Source: Ophioceras dolichostomum (Eukaryota; Ascomycota; Sordariomycetes; Magnaporthales; Ophioceraceae). Taken from it: a stretch of DNA of 64,000 nucleotides. The stretch is from NCBI GenBank assembly GCA_003049485.1, contig PYST01000004.1, positions 1 through 64,000 of the forward strand, written 5' to 3'. Below the pieces are notes generated by a model. The model saw nothing but the letters and a program-made list of their open reading frames with translations, was not told the origin of the DNA and searched no databases. The translations under genes and the position numbers were made by a program. The stretch's first letter is position 1. Each line of letters begins with the position of its first letter. Positions 44,688-57,300 of the stretch are shown piece by piece.

Positions 44688-46418
44688 CGCCGCCGCCGCC
44701 CTTCTTGCGGCCGAGCTCCGGCTTTGCATCTTTCGCCTGGCCCTCGCCTCGTCCTCCTGATTCGCGAGCCCGTTCTCCAGGTCGATCATGCCGACGTAGG
44801 GGCTGGGTCCGTCCTCTGCCTTCCCGCTCCGGCCGTGAGCCGTGCTCGAGTAACTGTAGAAGACGGCTGAGAAGGGCAGAGTCACGTGCGGTGGGCATCG
44901 CAGGCTGGACTTGCACTTTCCGAGGCCCAAGACCCCGATCTGAGCCAGGAAGTCCAGAGGTCTGGAGGGCGTGGTAGACATGCGGCCCCTCAGGATGCTC
45001 TCCTCGTACGAGCCCACCATCGAAGCGTGCTGCAGCGGGGACGAATCCGAGGCGCTGAAGGAAGGCCGCCTCGAGCGCAGGAAGCCCGGTGAGCTGGGCG
45101 TGGACTGCGCCGCGAGGTGGATGCTGGGCGTAGCAGAGGTGAGTGACCGCCGTGGTTGGTGCGCTTGCCAGGCATGCAGCCCCTCTGCTCGGCGGTGTTG
45201 TACAAGGCCATGTCCGTCAAATATGTGGGACTGTTGCTGGGACTGTTGATGTGCAAGATGAGGTAGTTGCGGCGTCTTTAGGGTCGTCAGAGTGTGACGT
45301 CGGGTGTTGCGTGTTGGGCTGGGGTCGATATCCATGTTGCCCATGGGCAACGTGAAGTCTATGTCATCGTTGCTCTCGGACTGGACCAACGGGCTGGTGG
45401 GATGCTTATACAGAAAACTGGAAGAAAAGGAGGAAGACAGGGACGACAGCCCGGACCTGCTGTGGCCGCCATACCCGAATCCCGAGCCGTGAGCGTCCGG
45501 CAGGCTGGGTAGGGGCGTCCGGTGGGCAATATCTATAGCGTTGATGGGCCGGGGCGGTGATGTCGCCAGCCATGGCTGAGAGCGGGAGAGTATTTCGGGC
45601 TCGTCCAACAAGCCGCCTGTGTCAAGTCTTTGAAGGCCCCTGCCCCGGCCTCGATCCCTGCCTTCTCCTATATCATCCTGCGTTCCGCTACTTGGGGGTT
45701 GGTCCCCAAGATCCCCGCGAGAGGATGTGTGTTGCGTGTGCTGTGTGAAATCACCACTATGAAGAGCTGATCTTGGCCTCTCTATGCCAAGTCCCTCCTT
45801 TAACCGCCCCTCAGCCTCGGCGTCTTCGTCTGTCTGGTCGGCCTGGACCGTTATGCCGCTGGTGATCGTGGCAGCCGGAAGAAGCGTCGGGGAGGCGTTC
45901 GTGGGAAGACGTGGACTTCGAGTTCGGGTGGGCGAGACTGGGCTGTGGTGTTGTAACAACGACTCGAGCTGGCCAAGAACAGCCGATGTCAGGATATGCT
46001 TCGGTCTCGTAAAAGAAAGGAGACAAAAGGACACAGGACCAAGACTTACGTGGCGATTGGGGATCCAGGTTGGACTCTCCCCCCTCTTCAACCTCTGGAT
46101 CAGCTCTGCTCGGTCAGAGGTCGCCATGGGTGAATCGAGCTCCGGAGACCGCGAGGTCGGGCTTTCGAGCAAGGGGCCTTCACATAAATCGGTTCGAATA
46201 CTCTCCTCCGAGACCCGGCGGGAGAGTTGTGATAGCTGTGACTGGATGGCTATCGGTTGGGACGGCACTTGGCTAAGTTTGTCGGGAGCCATCGACTGTG
46301 GTTGCGGCGAGCTTTCCCTCCTGCCGCTACCGCTCCGTTCTCTTCTCTCCCTTCTCTCCCCCGTCTCCCTCCTCACCCTCCTCTCAATTTCCTCCTCGGG
46401 ATCCTGGAACATGGGCAT
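42906..46418 (-). CDS. Atos/FAM214-like protein (DUF4210 plus chromosome-segregation domain)
   Basis: Probable nuclear regulator related to animal Atos/FAM214 and to fungal proteins annotated for meiotic chromosome segregation; molecular role unknown. Exons 46050-46418 and 42906-45968 (1143 aa). The 81-nt intron starts GTAAGT and ends GGCCAG, has no stop and is a multiple of three, so unspliced mRNA would encode 1170 aa. The N-terminal 430 residues are disordered. The DUF4210 block is SMVGSYEESILRGRMSTTPS, then LAQIGVLGLGKCKSSLRCPP and LPFSAVFYSY, ending SPYVGMIDLENG. After a poly-Ala tract comes the C-terminal domain: YRIPAKGQLQIIIKNQNKTA, VKLFLVPYDLTGMEPGTKTF, and RYLIHLHICCPTKGRYYLYK. A long G/S-rich tail finishes the protein. 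Domain identity is clear; function is not. Confidence 0.83.
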
Positions 46419-47858
46419 TTTGGCTTGTTTCTAGAGGTTTGGAAACTTGGAGTGGTGGCGAGCGAACTTGGGGGACTGTCGCCGATCTCGCATGACGTGG
46501 GCGCCCTTTGGCTGTTGGTGCTAGAACTGGCCGGCTGGCTGGGTGGCTAGCTATCGGGCCGCTCTTCCAACTTCCCACTGCGCCGTCTTGCAGGCCTGGC
46601 AGGCCTGGCAAGCCTGAGTTCCTTGATCAGATATTCTAGGCTCAGGTGCGTGCCAAAGAGGCTTACTTATGTCCGTCCGCAAGAGCTGGGCGGAGGGACA
46701 TGAGTAATGTCTGAAATCAACGCTCGGGTGCTGCTCGGGTGCTTTCCACGGGTGGCGGTCTGTCTCGAGTTACCAGCCAGCAGCTGCAGCTTTCAAGGTC
46801 CGGATTGCCGTCTTTGAACTCCCAGAACCAATCGATCCTGGGAGCTCGGGGTTGAAACGTGCAAAACGGCGGCAAACACTCAGAACAAAGAAATTTAACA
46901 TGCAAAACCAATAAGCCGCCCGGTTGAAGTCTTTGAAGTTTGGTTTGGAGTTGCGAGCAGCAGACGGCCAGCTTTTGGGATGGCTAGGTACTGGGTAGGT
47001 CAGGTTGTCTTATTATTAAAGATCCAGATCCAGGCGTGGATGAGACGAACTCGATGAGGTGACCAGTGACCACCAAAGTTCGACGGTGGGTGAGCGGAGA
47101 AAGGTTGGAGGAACCTAACTCCAGCCAGTCACTGGTGGACTCAAACGCACCGATCCGCTGGCAATGCACTGCCAAGTTGGCACAGAGCCGGCATGGATGG
47201 AGAGGGGTTTAGAGTACCGAGTTCCATGAAAGGCACAGCTCAGCTCATTGCTCAAGAGTGCTCCCTCGGTACGGAGTACTCTAAGCGGAATAAATGTTGG
47301 TACTACGTGAACAGAGCTGAGTCTAATCTGCTTAAGGAGGGCGGCGATTTGCATGAACTGTGACAGTGATTGATGTAATAAATTGTGCACATGCATGCTA
47401 GACTGCCTGGAGGAGTGGCACAAGACCAGCAGAACCTGGCAATAAATAGCCTGCCAAACTGAGCTCTCAGCTGGTCGGGATAGTGCCAGGGAGGCAAGGA
47501 GGGTATGGAATCAGTACCCACCACACCACTGTGCCCGACCTGTATCCGAACTAGCAAAAACTCAACTTACCTACCAACCATCGCCGAAAATGTCTGAGAC
47601 GTCCTGACATGACATGAGATTGACGGAACAAGTGTGAACGAGCCCGGACGCTGACCTCACACTGAAAACCGTTTTACGACTGCATCAAGTCATAAAAATT
47701 TCAAGATCGGACGCTAGGGCGTAGGCTTTTTCCGGCTCTGAGTTCTCAGAAGCTCCAATTGCTTTCAGTTGGACTCCGCTTTTAAGAGTCCAGCCCAAGC
47801 TACACCGAAACTAGAAAGCGGCACCACACAACCGAGAGCAAGAGAGATAAGAGAAACA
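46419..47858. other. Divergent intergenic region, Atos gene / fyv7
   Basis: About 1.4 kb with no supported coding frame. It should hold both promoters. An A-rich/T-rich element (AAAAATTTCA, 47694-47703) lies about 155-165 bp before fyv7. Confidence 0.55.
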
Positions 47859-48746
47859 ATGACGAAGAGGCCACACGATGATGAGGAGGCAGGTGGTGAG
47901 GGCAGGGACAGGGCTCCAACCGCCGGATCGTCCAGCAAAAAGGCCAGGCATTCGTTCCGTGTGGCGCCGGAGAACCTGCCAGACGGTCCCTGGCGGCGAA
48001 AATGTATGTCATCTGCCTTGCCTTGTTCAACATGGAAAATTTGAGAGACCAGGCCGATCGATCGTAAAACTGACATATTGCTGGGGACTACCTCGATGAT
48101 CTGCTTCACTTCAGTGATCAAGGACAAGAAGGAGCACTTCCACCGTTCCAAGATAGAGAAGCAGTACGCCAAAATCAAGGCGAGGTCTCAACGGGAGGTG
48201 GAAGCAACCGCCAACGAAAAATTTGCCGCCGCCATCCGTCAGGCCACGGACAGTAGCCGCCGCCACCACCCTCACCCTCACCAGGAGGAGGAGGATGATG
48301 CCGGCGACAAAACATCAGACTCCTCCGGCGCTGCTCCGCCGCAGATACACCCCGCCAGACAAGCACTGCTAGACCGCGTCAACAGCAACGACGCTTCAGC
48401 CATCAACAGCAACAGCCGCGACGGTGAGAGTAGCGAAACGCAGCCGCAGCCGCGCCAGCAGCATCAGCATCAGCGGCGCCGCCTCCGCCCAGGCTACTTC
48501 GAGAAGGACATGGCGGCGGCCGAGAAGAAGAAGGAGGCGGCCGCCGCGCGCGCAGAGGAGGCGCGTCGGCGCGAGGAGGAGCGCGCCCGCAAGACGGCGG
48601 AGCGGAAGCGCATGCGCAAGGCGATGGCCAGGGCGAAGAGGCCCGCGCGCGGCCGCAATGGCGAGGTCGGGCCGAGGAGGCTGGGTCTGGAGAGCGGCGT
48701 GCTCTTGGAGAAGGTCAAGAAGCTTATGGGTGACGGCGGGAAGTAG
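47859..48746 (+). CDS. fyv7: rRNA-processing protein Fyv7-like
   Basis: Small basic nucleolar protein needed for 18S rRNA maturation in yeast. Exons 47859-48003 and 48115-48746 give 777 nt and 258 aa. The join produces RRKLIKDKKEHFHRSKIEKQ followed by YAKIKARSQREVE. This is the Fyv7 core, with a basic helix and the YAKIK motif. The middle is an H/Q/S-rich linker. The second half is an Ala/Arg/Glu/Lys charged helix (AAAEKKKEAAAARAEEARRR) typical of ribosome-assembly factors. The start ATG gives MTKRPHDDEEAGG with a nuclear-localisation-like SSKKARHSF soon after. Yeast Fyv7 is shorter (about 150 aa); the excess lies in the linker. Highly charged composition limits certainty, but the core motif is convincing. 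Confidence 0.78.
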
Positions 48747-50091
48747 GTAGGTTGGTAGGCAAGATATCTTCCACCCCAGCGGATAGAGAGCCGAGCCGAG
48801 TTCCTATTGAAGATGGCACTCAAGAAAGCGAGGTTCCACAAAAGATCTAGTAGTTCCCAACGGTGAAGTTTCATCTATTATCACACTCCAGGCTTATCCA
48901 ACGCTCATCCAACGAGTAGAAGTCTTCAAAGCATGAGTAGGATTGTCCACCGCCAAGTTATCAAACAGACGGCGGAGCGTTTCAACAGGTGGCACAAGTC
49001 AAATCCTGCAGGACCGGACTTTTCAATAGTCAAAAACGATAAATCTCTTTCCATCTCATTGTGGGCAAAGCCATGCACGCATGCTATCGCAAAAAAAGAA
49101 AAGAAGAAAAAGTATCAAGCTCTCCAAACTGCGAGCCAAGAGGGACAGACGCGAGCACGGGTAGAAGAAAAGTACCTAGAAGAGAGACGTCAAGAAAACA
49201 AGAGAAGGAAAAAAAAAAAGGGAGGAAAAAGAGTGAAAAGAAATGTATCGCCCATTCGCCTTCCCACAGTCAAGATAGTTTGCGGATCCATTCCATATTC
49301 CATGTCACACATATCGCTCTCCCTCTCGTTCGACTAACCAACCATCCCTTTCCCCTCCCTTTCCCTCCATCTAGCAGTCCCCTGCACCATTTTCTCCAAC
49401 ATATTCCGCCTACGCGCCTGCGCGGCGGCCAGATGGAGGAGACCGATCACCGATTGTGTTTGTGGGCGTACGCGTAGGTAAGTGTGTGTGTGCGCGTTGA
49501 GGAAAGTGGCAGCTATGCTAGAACGAGACTGGCAATAAAGCAAAGAAAACCATCATCAGTGCAGGGAGAGAGAGAAGTGAACAGAACCGAATTCCGGACA
49601 ACAAGAGAAGAAGAGCTCAAGACGCAGCGCCTCACCCAAGCCGAGCATCAAAGAAAGCGTATGAGAATGAAAAGAGAAAGCTGCTTCTCATCGGACCAGA
49701 CAGGAATAGAACCGAGCCGGGGATATCATTAAACCTCCTCCTATTCGGAGGGAAGAGCCAAAGAAATCCGAAAAAAAAGATAACCATATAGAGAACTGAG
49801 AAGGAGAGAAGAAAAGAAAGAAAGAGGACCGGCGAAGGGGGTCTGGGTTAACCCTAGTATATAAGAATAAGCGGTCGAAAACAGGTGAAAAGCCGTGCGT
49901 GACAAAGGCGTGACGGTGAGGCGTTTGAGAGGGCGCAAATCGCCGACTGAGTATGTACAGTGGTGATTTTGGTCGAGGCGTAGGGAAGGGCCACGGTGAC
50001 CAAGTCATGAAGAGGGAGGGAGAAGAAGAGGGAGAAGATGAGAGGATGAGAGGAGATGCTATGCGCGAGTAAGAGAGGAGAGGCTCATGAC
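48747..50091. other. Convergent intergenic region (fyv7 / RhoGAP gene)
   Basis: About 1.35 kb. A-rich and GA-rich on the plus strand, with frames full of Lys/Arg that look like composition artefacts. TAGG motifs follow the fyv7 stop. No gene supported. Confidence 0.55.
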
Positions 50092-53000
50092 TCATGCTTC
50101 GCCAAAGATGGAGTGGCTGTTCTCGATTACGAACTGCACCGCGAGGTTCTTGACGTGCATGTCTGTCATCTCTTTCTCGACGCTGTGGTCCCTCATGATG
50201 GTCGGCGCAAAGACGACGGCGAGGTTCTTGGGTGGCATCTGCACAAAAGGATTAGGATTTATCGTCAACGAAACAGCTCGCTAAGCTTAGACGGGGCTTG
50301 ACAAAAAAGTATATCACGGCGGGGACTAAGCAAAACCTACCAAGTTCTCGCTTTCTCGCTGAGCGACTCGGGCGAGATGAAACATGAGGAACTCCAAGCA
50401 CTGGCGATGCCTCTGGGGCAGCGAGTTGAACGTCGTCCGCAGATGGGCACACCTCTCCTTCTCGTTGACGATGGCTGCGTTGTGGGTAGGAGGAGGGCAC
50501 GGTTAGTGTTTGGTCATTCATCCCTGTGCTTCGCTTGGTATTGTGATGATGAGGCTAACTAAGAAGAGGCTAGGCGAAAGGGGTAGATACTCACAGTTGG
50601 ATTCCAAAACCCTGTCATACACGTCAAAGGTTAGGAGAGGGTCAGGTAGCTTGCGGAAGTACTGCTTCAGCACGCTGGTGACGGCCGTGATGTCCAGGCC
50701 GGGGTCCGAGATGTCGAAGTCGTCGTTCTTCTCGAACCCCTCCTGCAGCATCCGCACCTGGGAATTGCCGCCCGTCTTGCGGTAGATGCCCTCGATGTCC
50801 ATGCCGCGCAGCTCGACCTCCTCGATGCAGCGGGTCACGACGCTGGGGATGTGGCGGCGCTCGTACTCCGTCCGCTCGACCAGGTCCGACCCGAACAGCA
50901 CGTTGGGCGGCTCGGCGGCGGCGATGGCCGAGGACGACAGGTTGGCGGTCGAGATCGACTTCGGCATTGTCTGCTTCTTGCTGAAGAAGCCGAAGCCCTG
51001 GCGGGAGTTGTTGTTGCCGCTATTGTTATCACTCGGCATGCGGCTCTGTCCGTTGGGTCCGTGGATGCCGCCGTGGGAACCGTGGGACCCGTGCGGACCG
51101 TGAGAGTGCGGATTGGCCACTACCGGAGCCTCGACTTGCGCTACCGTCATGTTATACGGCAGCCCGATGTTATCGCCGGTCAGGCCCTGGAACTGCGCAC
51201 GGTCCCTCTGGTCTCTCTCCTGCTGGAAGGCCCCCACGGCACGATTCATGCCCTTGGTGAGGTTCTGCGCCACCGTCTTCCCCTTTTTCCAGTTGAACTT
51301 CTTGACCTGGCCGCCCTTGCGCAGGTTGACCACGGTGGGGCCCTCGACGACGGGCTCGTCCACATCTGTGCTGACCAGCGTCGCGCCCGTCTGGATGCTC
51401 GACTGGTCGAACGCCGCCGCACCCTTGTGGCCCTGATTCAGGGCCTGGCCCTGGCCCTGGAAGATGCCCAGTCCGTTTGGCGACTTGACTTCCGCGCTAA
51501 TCTGGGACTTGAACCGCTCCTGGATCTGGTGCGTGAGGTCGTTGTTCATGTCCGCCAGCTGTGCGTTCTTGGATGACAGCTGCTCAAACTCCAACAGAGC
51601 ACGGTCCCGCTCTGCCATCGCCCGGTTTCTCTCCTCGATAAGCTGGTCGCGCTCGGCGATCAGCTGCTCGATCGACGCCGACATCGACTGCGTGTACTTC
51701 TCGATCTTCTGCCTCAGCTCCTTCATCACCGTATCCTGTAGCTCGCGGAGGTCAACCGGCTGGCTGTTTTGCTTGCCGCGCTCGACCACCTTTGCCAGCA
51801 CCTCCAGTTCGCGGACCATGATCTCGGCCTGGGTGTCCAGAACGGTCACCGTCTTTCGCTTTTCGATGAGCTTTTTGTTGATGTTGACCAGGTCCTTTTC
51901 CGAGTTGAACTGGCGCTCCAGCTCTGCCACCCTCTGCTCCGAGTTTCTCAACTGTCGCTTGAGGAAGGCCGGGTCGTCCTGCGGGGCTCCGGAGAGCGAG
52001 ATAGGACTGCTGATATCCTGCGCGTGCTGCTGGTCGTTTGGATCCTCTGCAATCGGCGTCTTGGGCCAACGGGGTGAAGCGGTTCCGCGAGTAGTCTCGC
52101 TCATACTCCGGTTGTGGCTGACAACCCGCCCTGCCGTCGTGCTGGACTCGACACTACTTGTCCGGCCGTGCCTTACTGCGTTGGACACGCGGCGCAGAAT
52201 TGAAGAGGAGCCCTCGTCCGTGCCCAGGATGCGGGCCATGTCCTCGTCCATGCTAAAGTCACCGCCCGAGCTCCATCGTGGCAGCTTGGGTGAATGACCC
52301 GCCTTGGGCGAGGTCGGGGCAGGGAGCGAGCCGGGGGTCTCCCTTCCAGGCGCTTGCTGGGACTGAGCGACGGGCGGTTGCGGAGGTGCCCGGGGCTGCA
52401 TGTAGGTGTCAGTGAGCTTGTGCTCTGGCGGGCCGGGCCGTGGAGGAGGGACTGCATCCCCTTTCCCATTCACTACGTATCAGAGTCAGTCAGCAACTAT
52501 GCACCCGCCTGTGGATGAAACTCTGGGGGAAGCGAGTGAAAACAAAGGGGGGAAGGGCACGTATGTTTCGACATACCGTTGCGCGATGGCGCCGCTTGTG
52601 GGAGCTCCTTTCGGGAAACCCCCCGCGAGGAGCTAATGTCTGGCCGGCTCGAGGCCAGCGAGTCAACAGACTGACGCACATCATCCTCGTCGCCACGGGA
52701 CCGCGAGTCCTGCGAGCTCCTTGGTGTACCCAATCTATCTCCAACTGGCGGTGATTCCGAGGTCTGGGAGCCGTCCCGTGACCTGTGGAGGAGGCCATTG
52801 CTACCTCTTGGCGTGTCCCTGTTTTCAGTCGACAGGACTGAAGACTGGGGGCTACTCCTCGTGCTGACGAGCTTTTTGCTCTTTGGTGCATCTTGGAGTT
52901 TGAAATCCTCGTTGCGCCCAATGGACGGTTTCCGCGAGTTATCATCGGAGGCCGCGGCCAAATTCTTGGACGGACCATCTTTGCCAGTCCGGGACGACTT

Positions 53001-54345
53001 TGAAAGCTTGCGAGAGGGCGGCTGGGCCTCTTTCGGGGGTATATTCTCATAGTCGGAGGACGTAGCTCGGCTCTGAAAGGCAATATGAGGAGTGGACGAC
53101 TGCGAGTCAGTCTTCTTCTCGGGAATGCTGAAGTAGTCCTTGTCCTTGGTTGGCTTCCTCGAGTCGGAAATTGTTTCTGAAGCGGACCTCGGAGTAGTGG
53201 ATGGGGCCGGACTCGGGTCCAAAGCAACGGGTATGAAGAAGCTCTCCCCATCGCCCTGGTTAGCGTCCACGGGAGCTGGAGCGAATATAGAGGAGTTCCG
53301 ATTGTTGCGATAGTTCGCGGGAGGGAGGCCCAAGCTACTGCTGCTGCCGGCTTCCTTCGCCCCGGCCGCTGCCGCGTCGGGCGGTCGCTCTGGAGATCGA
53401 GCAGGCCGAGAGCTGCTCCGAGATGATGAATCTTGCAACGTGTATGCCGCCCTAGGACGAGGCGACAGCTCTGTCGGCGTGTCTGAATCTGGTGTCACCC
53501 TCTCGTTCGAGAAAGCGCCAGGCGGGATGGCGTTCGGGGGCAGAGCCGGTAGCGACTTGTCCGTTATCATGGGCGAGCCGTCCTTTTCGCGTGACTTCGC
53601 TTGTGAGGCTGCCTTAGACCTCTTTCTCCTCCTGGCCATGACCGACTCATGGCAGCTCATGCAAAAGATTCCCTGCGATGTCCGAGCATATCGGAGGTTC
53701 TCTATCTTTCTCTTGCAGTTGCGGCATCGGAAGCAGGTTGCGCAGAACGCCTGGTCGCCCGTAAGGATGGCGAGGTCCTCAATCTTGTTCCCGCACGCAC
53801 TACAACTATAGGTGCAATTGTTGCAGATAAGAGAGCCATCGCCGAGGAGGAGGAGGTTTGCATCGGAGTCGAGGAGAGTGCCGCAAGTGTTGCAGCGGAA
53901 GCAATTGAGGTGCCATCGGTTTCCGGCTGGAGAATGGTTAGCTGGGTTGAACTTGGACAAGATCGGTGACATGTCATCGAGGTCCATGGCGACACAAGAA
54001 GCGGCGGGGTCAGGGTCAAAGGAAGGAGAGGGAGCGATAGGCTTTGCGTGGCGGCCGACGGCCATGTTCACCACCCTAACGATTGTCGGGGAGAAGAGAG
54101 GGAGGATGTGCAATAGGCGGGCGGTGGTAGAAGACGTGAAGAGCACGGTGACCGCAGCGAATGCGTTCGAGCGTGTTGGTGATAGATGAGAGCAGAAAAG
54201 CAGGAACGGAAGAGCGTTGCGTTAGCACAGACAACATACCAAGCTCGAACGCTTTGCCCTCCTCCAGTATCTCTCCGCAGCCTTTGCAGGGAAACACGTC
54301 CTCTGAATCCATGGGACTATCCAGATAGTCGTCCATGGCGGTCAT
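50092..54345 (-). CDS. rga1: LIM-LIM-RhoGAP protein, Rga1-like
   Basis: GTPase-activating protein for Rho/Cdc42-type GTPases acting in polarity and septation. Exons 54240-54345, 52577-53926, 50595-52472, 50341-50474 and 50092-50238 give 3615 nt and 1204 aa. LIM1 is split by the first intron (313 nt): CKGCGEILEEGKAFEL joins AGNRWHLNCFRCNTC with proper ligand spacing. LIM2 reads CSACGNKIEDLAILTGDQAF then CATCFRCRNC, so its third ligand is Cys. A Ser/Pro-rich disordered stretch follows. Next is a coiled coil of about 150 residues (SIEQLIAERDQLIEERNRAM) and the C-terminal RhoGAP domain. The arginine finger is in GIYRKTGGNSQV; YFRKLPDPLLTF and MPPKNLAVVFAPTIM are further landmarks. The protein ends ENSHSIFGEA. 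Domain order matches yeast Rga1/Rga2. An earlier in-frame ATG upstream is unlikely, since MTAMDDYL directly precedes the conserved part. Confidence 0.9.
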
Positions 54346-57300
54346 GTTGCTAGACGGACGGTTGGAGGCGTCAAGCCCCAAATTGAACAGCCAGTGTGCC
54401 TCGAGACTCGGGGGGGGCAAGTAGGGGATGCGGCTTCGGCTCGAGCGTTGAAGCAATGCGGCGAGGACGGGCCCAGGAGGGACGATGAATTGGGAGCGAG
54501 TCGAACGGGTCAAACAGGACGAACGGGTCGAACGAGTACAGAGAGTGAGGTAGCCGGTCGGGGGGATCACATCGAGGACGAGACTAACGAACGAGGCGAG
54601 CGCCGGCGTGTGAGGCGCGTCTGCGGTTTTGCGCTAGAGGTTGCGTTAAAGCCACGAGTCTGTCGGAAGAAATTGAGACGGCAAACGATGGTTGCTCAGA
54701 GGGGGAAAGCGTCGAGTCGCACGGTTCCAGGCCACGCAGTAGCTGTCCCTCGAGAGAAAATGCCGTTTGTAGCTAACAAATGAGGGAGAGGACGATGATA
54801 GCGGACCTGTCTTTGGCTTTTGGGTCAAAGATGGATGGATGAGAAAAGGGATCTGGCTGGGACTGGAGCTGGAATTTTGGCGATCGCTGGGTCTGGCGGG
54901 TGGGCGGGCTGGCTGGCTGGGTTGTAACTATGGGCTGCTGGGCTGCGCTGCTGGGCTGATGTGCATGCGCGGCGGCCACTGCCCTCCTTTCCCAGACGCT
55001 CTGAGCTCAGCACCAGTTCAGCACTCGATGTGCTGCGGCAGGTCGCTAGTGGCTAGTGTCCAGCAGTGTCCAGGAATAAACGACGGGACGGGCCAGTGAT
55101 AACCCGAGAAGAGCAACACTCAAACGATGGGTTGCTTGGCGATGGGGAAGCTCACTGTAGGAGAGAAAGAGGCAAGTCACCAGTCGCGCAAAGGAAAAGT
55201 CTCAACGCGGACGAAAAAAAATTCAAAAATCTGGACCGTTGATATTGTTCCAAAGAAGGGCGAGAGCTCGGGCTAGGTCCCCGAGGAATAGCGACCGTCC
55301 CGTCCGAGTACAGTACTTTGATTCGATTTTTTTAGGTTTGAGGCGTTTCCTCATAAAAAAAAATGCCAGCTGCCACCCACCTGCGCTTCACGCCCGCAGG
55401 CCTGGTCGCAGGTCGCGGGTCGCGGACCCACAGACTCCAGCTCCAGCCGGGACTTCCAGAGATGTTCCTGATTAGTGCTCGTTCTCGATCAGCACAAAGC
55501 ACCAGCGTCAGGGGCAGCGACATTGACTCTACGCCTCTCGGAGCCTCGCAGCCAATTGGGCGGATTACTACATGTATTTTCAAGGTTTACTACTGTACAG
55601 ACGGGCAGTTTTCAAGTGCTAGAATAGCTCAAGCGAACTATCTATCGTCCAGAGTGCACATATGCAGGGGAAGCACGAGACCCCTCACTCCTTTCCTCCA
55701 GTGATCGCCAACTGAGGTGATCAGCAAAGCACGTCAGTGTTCAATGAACCATTGAAAACTCTTTGCCAGCACAGACGATGAACCCCCCGGCCAGCCTCCC
55801 TGTCTTTGCACTCACGACGAGGCATGGAGATTACAAATTATTATTTTCAATTCTTCAAGAGTGACAGCATGTTGTCTGAGACAGCCTAGACTACGTTGGT
55901 GCCATACGCAAAGAGGACGAGACCTAATCAGGAACCTGGAACTGACCAAATCACGGGCACCGAGGCTGACCGAATCCACTGATCATAACGAAAACTTGCA
56001 CAGCTGTGCTGTGCATACATATTTTGTTCACATGGGCACCTATCGCACTTTATAAGCAATGGAAAGCAATCTGCGAGCACAGAGTAGTTGTTCCTCTTCA
56101 AATCCATATCGCCCACGAGTCTCGACTTCCATCACTTGATATCGAACCCACGTCGGCACTGCAGGGCGGGAGGATGGATGGTCGGGTTGGAGAGGATGGT
56201 GTGATGGAGGCTCCTCCAGTGCAGTCGTATCGTGCGGCGTGAACAGAACTGACTTGCTTGCCTCTCCTTGAGTTCTCACCACTGGGCGACATGGTGTTTG
56301 CATGGGAGGTGTGAAGCCCGACAGGTTGTCCCGCCCAGCCTGGCTGGCTGACTGGCTGGCTGCATATGAAAAGGGGCACACACCTCAGGGTGTTATGTAT
56401 GTTGGAGAAACAGCGCATGTTGGTCATTTCTGTGCGAGTCTGGAAAAGATGGCTGCTCGGGCTTTGCTCTGCGCTTCCGTACGATTCGATACTTCTTTGC
56501 CTTTAGCGCGGATAATTCCTGGGCGAAACAGTGGTGGGAAGGATAAGAATCACAATCCATCACAATCCATCAACGAGCGTGGGGCGGACTCGACGCCGAT
56601 TCGATAGATCAGCGATTTTTGCCTGTTGCTTGTAAGTACACTAAGTTTATCCTCGATGGGTGCTGTGGTTCTTTCAATGCCAAACACATCAGCACAACAA
56701 AGCAGGCGCCGGTCCGACACCTCTCAGCCTTGATTAGGGCCGGTCGACCAAACTCCGAAGCCGTGAGATTCCTTCAGCGCGACGCTGATGATGATGATGC
56801 CTCCTCATATCAGAGAGCGGCCGCCCCTGTATGCATGCATCTAGATATCAACAGAGCAACAGAAGACATCGTTCCACGGTGCTTGCAGCTTTCCAGCCTT
56901 TGGGGACAACTTGAATCAGCGGTGTCACGCTCACAATGAGAGCTCTTTCACTGGCTGGCTGGCCCCAAGAGATGAGGGGTTCGTCTGCCGGTTCCTGCCG
57001 ACAGGGGTCCCCTCAGGTCCAGTCAGGTCCAGCAAGGGGCAGTCGACTGAGTTGAGGGGGGTTGACACCTTGCCAGCTCCACACTCACAACACAAGAAGG
57101 GGGACCCTCCAATCGGGGCAAAAGATAATCCCCACCAAAGCAAGGAAGCAAGGCGGACCAATCTACTTGAAACAGCGAAGGGCTCGACGCCACGAAGCCA
57201 GATTCGCTGCCCCTGATATATTCTTTTGCTCTTATTTGGTGTCCACTAAAAACCCCTCCGTTCCCCTGTTGACGATCCGTGTCCAGGACCCTGACTTGCT

